DNA of 64,000 bases from JAAXVQ01 sp964604705 (lineage in GTDB: Bacteria; Oederibacteriota; JAAXVQ01): contig CAZSAP010000017.1 of NCBI GenBank assembly GCA_964604705.1, positions 4,660-68,659 on the forward strand, in the 5' to 3' direction. The translations under genes were made by a program, and so were the position numbers. The stretch's first letter is position 1. Each line of letters opens with the position of its first letter. Below are positions 35,540-43,276 of this stretch, piece by piece. The notes under the pieces are model-generated. The model was given only the letters and a program-made list of their open reading frames with translations. It searched no databases and was not told the DNA's origin.

Positions 35540-35700
35540 GAGACCTCTGGAACCCTTGGTTTGCGTTTACGTAAGGCCTTTTCCATCAGGCTCGTCGCCT
35601 GCACATTTTCTTAACGAGAGAAAATGATTCCGGCAACGAGCAAAAGATTTTAAGTAGTAGGCTGGGTACGTAATCTCAAACCAAGGATTCCAGAGGTCTC
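35540..35700 (+). repeat. structured inverted-repeat element B
   Basis: Arms of 34 bases at 35540-35573 and 35667-35700, 31 of them paired. Inner stem GCTCGT (35590-35595) with ACGAGC (35636-35641), extended by GCC/GGC, encloses ATTTTCT/AGAAAAT (35605-35611, 35619-35625). The core shares long identical blocks with element A while the stems differ but remain complementary. It lies between two minus-strand LPS genes, with its conserved core in plus orientation. Confidence 0.75.
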
Positions 35701-35771
35701 CTAAATTAATAACCTGGTTATTGTAGTGGATCGTCGGCCAAATCGCCAGTGCAATATATTGAGTCCAGCTT

Positions 35772-36785
35772 TTACTTTTTGCCCTGCAGCAGGATGTGCG
35801 CGGCTTCCCAAACCTCACCCGGCGAGATCTCGCGCAGGCAGGCATGATGCCCCAGGGGGCACGCTTTCGAACCGTGCAACGAACAAGGACGGCAAGGCAA
35901 CTCACAGGAAAACAAGCGCACGCGCGCTGTTTCTGCGGGGGCAAAGCCAAACTCCCGAACCGTCGGACCAAAAAACGCCAACACGCGCGTTCCGGCCGCA
36001 ACCCCCAAATGCATGGGCCCGGAATCGTTGCATACCAAAAGGGGCGCCTCTGCCAATAGGGCCGCCAACAAAGGCAGAGACGTTTGCCCGGCCAAGGTGA
36101 CCGAATGAGGCACTTGCCTTTGAAGCGCGGCGAGCACATCTTGTTCGGCCGGTCCGCCGATCCAAACCGTTCGCACACGGCCCTCTTTTTGGAAACGATC
36201 GGCCAAAGCTGCGTAATGTTCCACCGGCCATTGTTTGGTAAACCATTTGGCGCCCGGCGCCATGGCCACCCACGATGCTTTCGGTTGTATCCCGGCGTGC
36301 GCCAAACAGGCACGTGCCTCGGCCCGCAGGGTATCGGAAAGCGCCAGTTTTGGCGCATCCAACTGAATCTCAAAGCCCGCACGGCGGGCGGCTTCCGCGT
36401 ACCACTGAGTGACAGATTCCTTGGGCCCCAGCGAGGACCACGCATTCCAGAACATGCGGTGACCGCCGGGATGCACCAACAGCCGTCGCGCTCCAGACCG
36501 CTTGGCGTAGCGCAGCACCGGGCCGGACCCGGATGCGCACTGTTTGATCCAGCGGCGGGCGCGCAGGGTTCCATGCCAATCCAAAATCACCGGGTACGCC
36601 GCGGTCACATGCTTCGGATCGGTCATGACCGCATGCACCCCGGGAAATAATTCCACCAAGGCTTTATACTCCGGCTTGGTCAATACCGCCACACGGTGCC
36701 CCGCACCGGCGAGGGCACTCACCACCGGCTGCGTCAATACCACATCGCCGAGCGAGCTTAAACGTACGGCCAAAATGTCGGTCAT
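35772..36785 (-). CDS. glycosyltransferase family 9 (heptosyltransferase I-like)
   Basis: A 337-residue GT9 enzyme. ILAVRLSSLGDVVLTQPVVSAL at the N-terminus has the SLGD(V) motif of heptosyltransferase I-type proteins, and the donor site reads LLVCNDSGPMHLGVAAGTRVLAFFGPT. The tail LFSCELPCRPCSLHGSKACPLGHHAC is Cys-rich, as in several GT9 members. It follows lpxK by 3 bases, so it is in the lipid A operon. It probably adds heptose to Kdo, but acceptor is inferred from family and context. Confidence 0.85.
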   Translation of the reverse strand: MTDILAVRLSSLGDVVLTQPVVSALAGAGHRVAVLTKPEYKALVELFPGVHAVMTDPKHVTAAYPVILDWHGTLRARRWIKQCASGSGPVLRYAKRSGARRLLVHPGGHRMFWNAWSSLGPKESVTQWYAEAARRAGFEIQLDAPKLALSDTLRAEARACLAHAGIQPKASWVAMAPGAKWFTKQWPVEHYAALADRFQKEGRVRTVWIGGPAEQDVLAALQRQVPHSVTLAGQTSLPLLAALLAEAPLLVCNDSGPMHLGVAAGTRVLAFFGPTVREFGFAPAETARVRLFSCELPCRPCSLHGSKACPLGHHACLREISPGEVWEAAHILLQGKK

Positions 36786-36788
36786 GGG

Positions 36789-37835
36789 TTAGGGTTTCTT
36801 CTTCAGTTTAATCGACTGGACCAATTTATCCACCCGCGCCTGGAGCTTCATGCCTCCGGACTGAATGTCAAACGCCACTCCGAGCGACCAACCCTTGACA
36901 GTCCAATCGGCGGGCCAGGCGAGGCGCACGGCATCTTTGGAGGTCGTGACTATCTCTGATTTGAGCGAAACCGCGTGGTGGAAAATGCGTTTGCGCTCGG
37001 CGTCCGTGAACCAATGGTGATCCGCAAAGGAAAAATGTCCGGTCACGGTAGCGCCTAAGCTCTCGAGCGTCTTTTCAAACGCTTCGGGACGAGCGATCCC
37101 CGAGACCGCCAACACCCGCCGGTTGGCCAGAAATTCCGGCGATTGCTTTTTCTTGCCATCCAGGGAAATTAAGTTCGCGGGTGTATGTTGCGCATTTAAA
37201 ATCAGGGCCTCAGGAGCCAAGCGAGCCAGACGCGCCACCAGGGCCTCGGTACGATGTTGGTCCGCACGCGTGACGATAATCACACCGGCCTCTGCCAAAG
37301 CCCCTACGGGTTCGCGCAAGCGTCCGGCGGGCAGCAATGCTTCCCCGCCAAACGGATCGGCCGCATCCACCAGGACAATATCCAGATCGCGATACAGTTG
37401 GTCGCGGCGTTGGAAGCCATCGTCTAAGACCAAGACCTGGCACCCCAAGGCCTGGACGGCCTGCATGCCCGAAATCCAACGATCCTTGCCCACGACTAAG
37501 GCAACACCAGGCAAACGCTGCGCCAGTAAGTACGGTTCGTCTCCGGCTTCATCCACCGAAACTTCCGGCCCCTGCCCTTTGGAAACCACCAGGGTGGCCG
37601 CTCGACTGCGCCGCTTATATCCGCGGGATAAAATACCGGGCTTCAACCCATGCGCCAGTAAGAGACGACATAAATACGCCACAGCTTCGGTCTTTCCAGT
37701 TCCTCCGGTAGTGATGTTCCCTACGGAAATCACCGGCACCGGCAGGCGCCAAGGCGGAAGCTCGCGCAGACGTGCGCGCCTGCGGGCCACCACCCAGCCG
37801 TACAACCAACTTAAAGGTACAAGAAAACGATTCAT
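36789..37835 (-). CDS. lpxK: tetraacyldisaccharide 4'-kinase
   Basis: A 348-residue LpxK that phosphorylates lipid A disaccharide at the 4' position on the inner membrane. An N-terminal membrane-associated helix (LVPLSWLYGWVVARR) precedes Walker A TGGTGKTE at about 43-50, and the family blocks GILSRGYKRRS, VDEAGDEPYLLAQRLPGVALVVGKDR and VLDDGFQRRDQLYRDLDIVLVDA follow. ATG 37835 overlaps the waaA stop by 4 bases. Length is normal. Confidence 0.94.
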   Translation of the reverse strand: MNRFLVPLSWLYGWVVARRRARLRELPPWRLPVPVISVGNITTGGTGKTEAVAYLCRLLLAHGLKPGILSRGYKRRSRAATLVVSKGQGPEVSVDEAGDEPYLLAQRLPGVALVVGKDRWISGMQAVQALGCQVLVLDDGFQRRDQLYRDLDIVLVDAADPFGGEALLPAGRLREPVGALAEAGVIIVTRADQHRTEALVARLARLAPEALILNAQHTPANLISLDGKKKQSPEFLANRRVLAVSGIARPEAFEKTLESLGATVTGHFSFADHHWFTDAERKRIFHHAVSLKSEIVTTSKDAVRLAWPADWTVKGWSLGVAFDIQSGGMKLQARVDKLVQSIKLKKKP

Positions 37836-39229
37836 ACGGGCCACTCCGGCCAATCGTCCAAGGCCACACCTTGGTTGCGATTTGTGTTTTGTGAGGCAAA
37901 CGAAGAAAGGTTCTCCGTGCGCCAGTTCTTTACTTCGCTTCCCCAACGCTTTATCAGCATGAGCTTTTGCAACAGCGCGGCGGTCTGACCGGACGCGCCT
38001 CGGTGCGCATTCACGGCTTGGCGCGCCAGCTGCCCGTGCTGCCGGGAAAGTTCCGGATCCCGCAAATAGTTTAAGACCATCTGGGCTAAGTCATCGGCTT
38101 GGCGCACCACAGTCCCGGCCCCACGCTCCAACAACACCTCGGCCCCTTTGGTAAAATGCTCGGTGTACGGACCAAAGAGCACGGGCACACCGGACCCCGC
38201 CGGCTCAAGTGGATTGTGTCCGCCCAATGGAACCAAACTCCCGCCGACAAAAGCCACGCGCCCCAACCCGTAGATCTTCACCAGTTCCCCCATTGTGTCC
38301 AATACGATAATGGGGAAATTTAACAACTCACTGCTTACCCGGCTGCGATAGGTAAACTCCAAACGCCGGGACAAGAGCAATTTTTCAACTTCGTTAAGAC
38401 GTTCCAAATGACGCGGAGCCAGGATTAGAACCGCATCCGGGATCTGCTCGCGCACTTTGACAAAGGCGTCTAAAATGATTTCTTCTTCCCCAGGGCGTGT
38501 GCTGCCCGCCACCCATACCGGTTGCTCAGACGAAATCCGCAATTCTTGGGCCAACGCACTGGGAGTATCCACCGTGGCCGAATCAAACTTGGCATTGCCC
38601 GTGACTTTCACCCGATGCGCATTGGCCCCGAGTTTTAAGTAGCGTTCCGCATCGCCGTCGCTTTGAATGGCCAATAAATCAAACCGATCCAGAATCTCAC
38701 GCAACCATAGACCCAGACGCTGATATCCACGGAAACTTTTTTCCGACATGCGCCCATTGACCAACGCCAACAGGCAACCTTGTCGCTTGGCTTCATGTAA
38801 AAGATTGGGCCAGATCTCGGTCTCGGCAATGACTAAAATATCCGGTTCCACTCGACGCAACGCCCGCTTAACCGATCCGGAAAAATCCAAGGGCACCAAA
38901 AGCGTATGGGCCACCGCCGGGATTTTTTCCCGAATCAAATTGAACCCATTGAGGGTCATGGTGGATACGACCACGGAAAGATTGGGGTGCCGTTCCTTAA
39001 GCGCCGTCACAATCGGGGCCACGGCCGAAAGCTCTCCCACGCTGGCGGCATGAAACCAAACCCGGGGATGCGGCAAATCGGCCAACGCCTCACGCTGCTC
39101 GCGCGAATAAAAGCCCAGACGAGACCAAAAGCCCTGACGCAGCTTGGGCGCAAACGGCAGAGCGCACAATACAATGGGCCAAGCCAAAATCGAGAGGCTG
39201 TTAATGATCAGATTATAGTAAAAATACAT
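37832..39229 (-). CDS. waaA: Kdo transferase
   Basis: A 465-residue membrane-anchored Kdo transferase (KdtA/WaaA, GT30). One N-terminal helix (IINSLSILAWPIVLCALPF), then the acceptor site VWFHAASVGELSAV with the catalytic Glu at about 66, VIAETEIWPNLL, and the donor site GGSLVPLGGHNPLEPAGSGVPVLFGP. It adds Kdo to lipid IVA. ATG 39229 follows TAGGAG. The C-terminal about 35 residues (SEVKNWRTENLSSFASQN and on) extend beyond the usual end and overlap lpxK, a small lineage oddity. Element D lies 51 bases upstream of the start. Confidence 0.94.
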   Translation of the reverse strand: MYFYYNLIINSLSILAWPIVLCALPFAPKLRQGFWSRLGFYSREQREALADLPHPRVWFHAASVGELSAVAPIVTALKERHPNLSVVVSTMTLNGFNLIREKIPAVAHTLLVPLDFSGSVKRALRRVEPDILVIAETEIWPNLLHEAKRQGCLLALVNGRMSEKSFRGYQRLGLWLREILDRFDLLAIQSDGDAERYLKLGANAHRVKVTGNAKFDSATVDTPSALAQELRISSEQPVWVAGSTRPGEEEIILDAFVKVREQIPDAVLILAPRHLERLNEVEKLLLSRRLEFTYRSRVSSELLNFPIIVLDTMGELVKIYGLGRVAFVGGSLVPLGGHNPLEPAGSGVPVLFGPYTEHFTKGAEVLLERGAGTVVRQADDLAQMVLNYLRDPELSRQHGQLARQAVNAHRGASGQTAALLQKLMLIKRWGSEVKNWRTENLSSFASQNTNRNQGVALDDWPEWPV

Positions 39230-39280
39230 ACTTGCTCCTAAAGGCAATCACGGTTCACAATGTTCTTAACGCAAGACTCT

Positions 39281-39407
39281 CGTACAAAGGATCCTATAAA
39301 TCGTAGGCATAGACGATAGAGGAAAAATGTCCTCATTTTTCCGATCTCGAGGTCGACCCTCTGCGGTCGACCGTTCTGGTCCTGCGATTTATAGGATCCT
39401 TTGTACG
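39281..39407. repeat. structured inverted-repeat element D
   Basis: Arms of 27 bp at 39281-39307 and 39381-39407 with a single T/G position. Inside are GGAAAAATG/CATTTTTCC (39321-39329, 39334-39342) and a self-complementary GGTCGACC pair (39351-39358, 39365-39372). It ends 4 bases from the lpxB stop. Same layout as element C. Several palindromic six-base words inside are a by-product of the hairpins. Confidence 0.7.
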
Positions 39408-39411
39408 CCCG

Positions 39412-40608
39412 TTATTGTATATCAGCCTCCGCGTTCCGTTCCGAAACCGTCGGCTTCCGCTTGGCCGCCTCCGGCAACCCCACTTGCATAACCGCTTCCG
39501 CGGCCCGACCCGCGGCGCCAGGTCCACCCAACCGCTGCCGTACTTCGTTCCACATGCGGCGTTGTTGCTGCGCCAGCATGGGCTGCGTCAGCAACGCCAC
39601 GGCCGCTTGCGCCAAGGCCTGGGGGGTCACTTCCTTTTGCAAAAACTCAGGTGCCACCTTCTGGTTGGCCACGACATTGGCCAGGCCAAAATAGGGCAAT
39701 TTCACAAACCAACGCGCGAGGCGGTAACTGAGCCAGTGCATGCGGTAGACAATCAGCATGGGGACATTTAAAATCGCCGTTTCCAATGTGGCTGTACCCG
39801 AGGCCACCAACGCGACATCCGCCGCGGCCCGGCAGGCGTACGGGTCCTTGGTTACCAGATCCATGAGGAACGCCTCTTCCCGCATGATTTCTTCCACCCG
39901 CGGGCGCGAAACCGTCTTGGCCAGGGGAATAAAAAAACGTGCGTTGGGAATCTGGGCTCGAATCAATTTTCCGGCCCGGCACATAATGGGCAGGAGCATT
40001 TCGATTTCTTGCGCCCGACTCCCGGGCAGCAGTGAAATCAACGGACCTTCATCGGCGCCGATAAGATTCGTGTGTGCCTTCGCGGGATCAATCTCCGGTT
40101 TGGCCATGTCCAAAAGCGGATGCCCAACAAAGGTCACCGGAATGCCGGCGTCGGTGTACAACGATTCCTCAAAGGGAAAGACCACCAACATACGGTCGAC
40201 GATTTTTTTAATGGTTTTAATTCGCCCCCGCCGCCAAGCCCAAATTTGGGGGCTGATGTAATAGACCACGGGAATCCCCAAGGCCTTGGCCTTGGCCGCA
40301 ATGCGAAAGTTCATATCCGGAAAATCAGTAAGCACCAACACATCCGGACGACGGTTGACCAAGAGGCTCTCCGCGCGTTTCAACACTTGATAAAAATCGC
40401 CGAGTTTCTTCAACGCCTCGGTAATGCCAATCACGGCATGTGAAACCAAATCCTGAACCACATCCACACCCGCGACGATCATCTGACCACCGCCAAAACC
40501 GTACGCCTCTAATTCCGGAACACGCTTGCGCAACTCACGGACCACATTCGCGGCGTGCATATCCCCTGAGGCTTCCCCGGCCACCAACATTACCCGCAAC
40601 GAGCTCAT
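39412..40608 (-). CDS. lpxB: lipid-A-disaccharide synthase
   Basis: A 398-residue LpxB (GT19) joining UDP-diacylglucosamine to lipid X. N-terminal RVMLVAGEASGDMHAANVV, then FPDMNFRIAAKAKALGIPVVYYISPQIWAWRRGRI, and the donor-site LISLLPGSRAQEIEMLLP and LVASGTATLETAILNVPMLIVYRMHWLSY are diagnostic. It is peripheral to the inner membrane. The ATG overlaps the preceding oxidoreductase stop by 4 bases. The C-terminal tail of about 20 residues is polar and not conserved. Confidence 0.95.
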   Translation of the reverse strand: MSSLRVMLVAGEASGDMHAANVVRELRKRVPELEAYGFGGGQMIVAGVDVVQDLVSHAVIGITEALKKLGDFYQVLKRAESLLVNRRPDVLVLTDFPDMNFRIAAKAKALGIPVVYYISPQIWAWRRGRIKTIKKIVDRMLVVFPFEESLYTDAGIPVTFVGHPLLDMAKPEIDPAKAHTNLIGADEGPLISLLPGSRAQEIEMLLPIMCRAGKLIRAQIPNARFFIPLAKTVSRPRVEEIMREEAFLMDLVTKDPYACRAAADVALVASGTATLETAILNVPMLIVYRMHWLSYRLARWFVKLPYFGLANVVANQKVAPEFLQKEVTPQALAQAAVALLTQPMLAQQQRRMWNEVRQRLGGPGAAGRAAEAVMQVGLPEAAKRKPTVSERNAEADIQ

Positions 40609-41576
40609 GCGCGCCGTCCTCCTCGATCCCGGATCTGTTGGCAGATCTCCAAGGCCAAAGCCAAGGCTTGTCGCCCCTGTTCCCCGGTCACCACCGGCTC
40701 GGACTTTTCACGCACGGCCTGCACAAACGCACTCAGTTCCACTTTCAAGGGTTCCTGCTTGCCAAACACATGATGTTCCCGATCAATCAGGCGCATCAAG
40801 TTCTGTTCATCCGGATCGCGATCGGGCTTGAGACTAAAAATGACCAATTCTTGTTTTTGATAATCGATGCTGATGTAATTCTTGGGTGAAAAAATCCGGA
40901 TCTTGCGCTTGGCGTCCGTGGTCACGCGTGAGGCCGTAATGTTGGCCACACACCCATTGGCCAAAGTGATGCGCACGTTGGCAATGTCCTCATGCGGGGT
41001 GAGCACATTGACGCCCATGGCATCCACGCGTTCTACCGGTGCTCCGGCCAAGTCCAAAATGATATCCAAATCGTGGATCATCAGATCCAAAACCACGCCG
41101 ATGTCCATGTTGCGTTGGGAAAAAGGGCCCAGACGATGCACTTCAATAAACTTGAACGGACCTTCCAACTTCTTGAGCGCCTGAACCGCCTCGTTGAAGC
41201 GTTCGATATGCCCGACTTGCAAAGTCAGCTTCTTCTCACGTGCCAGAGCAATAAGCTCATCGGCCTCTTCCACAGTGCGTGTCATGGGTTTCTCCAAGAG
41301 CACGGACAACCCTTTTTCCAGACACGCCTTGGCCACTTCATGGTGCGCAAAGGTGGGCACAACCACCGAAACAATGTCGGCCTGGTCCAGCAACTCACGG
41401 TACTGGTCTGTGGCTTTTACATGCAGACGTTTCCCCACTTCTTGGGCTCGGGCCAAAGACGCATCGGCCACGCCTACCAACTGGACTCCCGGAATCTGTG
41501 TGTACACACGGGCATGATGTTGACCCAGCGATCCCACGCCTATGACAATAGCCCTTAACGGTGTTGCTGTTTCCAT
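40605..41576 (-). CDS. Gfo/Idh/MocA-family oxidoreductase coupled to lpxB
   Basis: A 323-residue NAD(P)-dependent oxidoreductase. Rossmann start AIVIGVGSLGQHHARVY, catalytic EKP motif in VLLEKPMTRTVEEADELI, and HDLDIILDL of the C-terminal sheet domain. ATG 41576 follows GGGAGGAAGT. Translational coupling to lpxB suggests a sugar-nucleotide substrate for lipid A; UDP-GlcNAc 3-dehydrogenation as in GnnA is possible, but the partner aminotransferase GnnB is not in view. Confidence 0.82.
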   Translation of the reverse strand: METATPLRAIVIGVGSLGQHHARVYTQIPGVQLVGVADASLARAQEVGKRLHVKATDQYRELLDQADIVSVVVPTFAHHEVAKACLEKGLSVLLEKPMTRTVEEADELIALAREKKLTLQVGHIERFNEAVQALKKLEGPFKFIEVHRLGPFSQRNMDIGVVLDLMIHDLDIILDLAGAPVERVDAMGVNVLTPHEDIANVRITLANGCVANITASRVTTDAKRKIRIFSPKNYISIDYQKQELVIFSLKPDRDPDEQNLMRLIDREHHVFGKQEPLKVELSAFVQAVREKSEPVVTGEQGRQALALALEICQQIRDRGGRRA

Positions 41577-41641
41577 ACTTCCTCCCAAAACGTCTCTCAC
41601 CCGCACCATCCTTGCAAGCCGTGCGTTTGTCGGCGTATACT

Positions 41642-41671
41642 CTATTAAAATCATTCCGGTTTTGAAAGCAA
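41642..41671 (-). promoter_or_regulatory. candidate promoter of the oxidoreductase-lpxB unit
   Basis: Minus strand: TTGCTT, 18 bases, TAATAG, 65 bases before the ATG at 41576. A fair match in an otherwise plain 173-base spacer. Confidence 0.4.
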
Positions 41672-41749
41672 AAAATCACTTCAAAAGCGCTCATCACACA
41701 AGCCACTTTGGCCGCGAAGACTGTTTAAAACCGGCAACATAAATCGGCC

Positions 41750-43006
41750 TTAGCCTGCTCCCGCGTGTTTGCGAAACTCCTTAAACTGACCTGCAACCTT
41801 CGGGGAAACCTGTACTTTTAAGATCATCTGTTTCTGACCAAAGGTTTCCTTCACCAAGCGTCCGCGCCGCATTAACAACACGCGTACATCCGAACGCTCG
41901 TATGGAATCTCAAACGTCGAGAGCGGCCAGCCTTGCGTCAAGCGCTCGGTCAACACGGTCTTCAAGCGGTCCAAGCCATCCCCGGTCTTAGCCGAGATCT
42001 GAATCGCCTCCGGAAACTGATGTGAGAACCGCCGGCGCAGCATGGGCGAAACCTGATCCATTTTATTAAGCACCAACAGGGTCAACTTATCCTGGGCCTC
42101 CAACTCCTTCAATACCGCGTCCACCGTGGAAATCTGTCCTTCCCATCCTGGGTGAGAGGCATCCACCACATGCAGCAACACATCGGCCGAGACGACTTCG
42201 TCCAAGGTGCTGCGAAAGGCCGCTACCAGGTAATGCGGCAAACGACGGATAAACCCAACCGTATCGGTCAACAGTACTTCCAGTGAAGGCGGCAGAATCA
42301 GCTTGCGGGTGGTCAGGTCCAAGGTTGCAAACAATTTATCCTCGACCAGGGTCTCCATGCGTGTAAGTGCGGTTAGAAGCGCGGATTTTCCGGCATTGGT
42401 ATACCCCACCAACGAGACCAAGGGCAACGGCACTCCGGCGCGATCTTTACGCTGCAACGCGCGCGTGCGTTTCACGGTCTCGATCTGCGCTTTCAATCCG
42501 ACAATGCGTTCGCGCACCCGACGCCGATCGTACTCCAACTTTGATTCACCCGGCCCCTTGCTTCCAATCCCGCCGCCCAAACGCGAGAGCATGACACCTT
42601 GCCCCGTCAAGCGTGGCAATAGGTACGATAATTGCGCCAACTCCACCTGCAATTTCCCCTCGTGGCTCTGAGCCCGCTGCGCAAAAATATCCAAAATCAA
42701 TTGTGTCCGGTCAATCACCTTGACCTGCAGAAGTTCTTCTAAATTTCGCTGTTGGATGGGGCGCAATTCATGGTCCACGATGACCAGATCCGCTTTGAGG
42801 TCCTCACAGGTACGCTTGACGTTCTCGGCTTGCCCGGTTCCGAGAAAGAGGGTCATATCCGGACGTGGACGGGTAAAGGTGTGCATGCCCACCACTTCGC
42901 CCCCGGCTGTGGCTGTCAGACGTTCCAATTCGCTTAAGGATTCGGCAACATCCCCAGGACCCCCCTGGTACTTGATCGTGACTAAATACGCGCGTTCGGC
43001 ACTCAT
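41750..43006 (-). CDS. hflX: ribosome-associated GTPase HflX
   Basis: A 418-residue HflX. The N-terminal domain ends in the glycine-rich SRLGGGIGSKGPGESKLEYDRRRVRERI, followed by a GTPase domain with G1 GYTNAGKS, G3 DTVGF, and G4 NKMD. HflX splits stalled or hibernating ribosomes. Length is typical. The ATG at 43006 has no ribosome site but a perfect TATAAT 7 bases upstream, suggesting a leaderless or near-leaderless message; longer in-frame starts have no support. Confidence 0.95.
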   Translation of the reverse strand: MSAERAYLVTIKYQGGPGDVAESLSELERLTATAGGEVVGMHTFTRPRPDMTLFLGTGQAENVKRTCEDLKADLVIVDHELRPIQQRNLEELLQVKVIDRTQLILDIFAQRAQSHEGKLQVELAQLSYLLPRLTGQGVMLSRLGGGIGSKGPGESKLEYDRRRVRERIVGLKAQIETVKRTRALQRKDRAGVPLPLVSLVGYTNAGKSALLTALTRMETLVEDKLFATLDLTTRKLILPPSLEVLLTDTVGFIRRLPHYLVAAFRSTLDEVVSADVLLHVVDASHPGWEGQISTVDAVLKELEAQDKLTLLVLNKMDQVSPMLRRRFSHQFPEAIQISAKTGDGLDRLKTVLTERLTQGWPLSTFEIPYERSDVRVLLMRRGRLVKETFGQKQMILKVQVSPKVAGQFKEFRKHAGAG

Positions 43007-43013
43007 GCTGGGT

Positions 43014-43043
43014 ATTATACCCTTTGCCGCCCAATTCTGCCCA
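43014..43043 (-). promoter_or_regulatory. hflX promoter very close to the start codon
   Basis: TATAAT at 43014-43019 on the minus strand, 7 bases upstream of the ATG, with a 4/6 -35 match (TGGGCA) 18 bases before it. Transcription would begin at or within a base or two of the ATG. Confidence 0.4.
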
Positions 43044-43172
43044 CTTTTTGTAGACGTTAATTTTCCGCCTATGGTAATATGAGGGCCTACACCTTTACAC
43101 TCCAACTTTGCATGTCTGGCGTGGACCTGGCGCTGAGACAGATGAACACGTTGGAATATCTACCCATTGAGT

Positions 43173-43210
43173 AACCGATCCGGCTTTAAATATGAGCGGA
43201 TTTTTCGGTT
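43173..43210 (+). other. leader hairpin upstream of the FN3 protein gene
   Basis: AACCGATCCG pairs with CGGA and TCGGTT (a TTTT bulge on one side). It lies about 65 bases before the start codon. No riboswitch class fits. Confidence 0.35.
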
Positions 43211-43276
43211 AACGTATTAAAGAAACGGTTCCTTTTTTCCGATTCTGGATTTATGGGAATCCTCCTGAGGTGTTGC

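Noticed and set aside
39281..39407. Cloning-vector contamination suggested by several restriction-site-like words
   Set aside because: The words arise from hairpin palindromes, the layout matches element C, and flanking genes are continuous; kept as a caution in the findings.
43120..43180. TPP riboswitch suggested by CTGAGA
   Set aside because: The second conserved half of the aptamer is missing and the downstream gene is not a thiamin gene.
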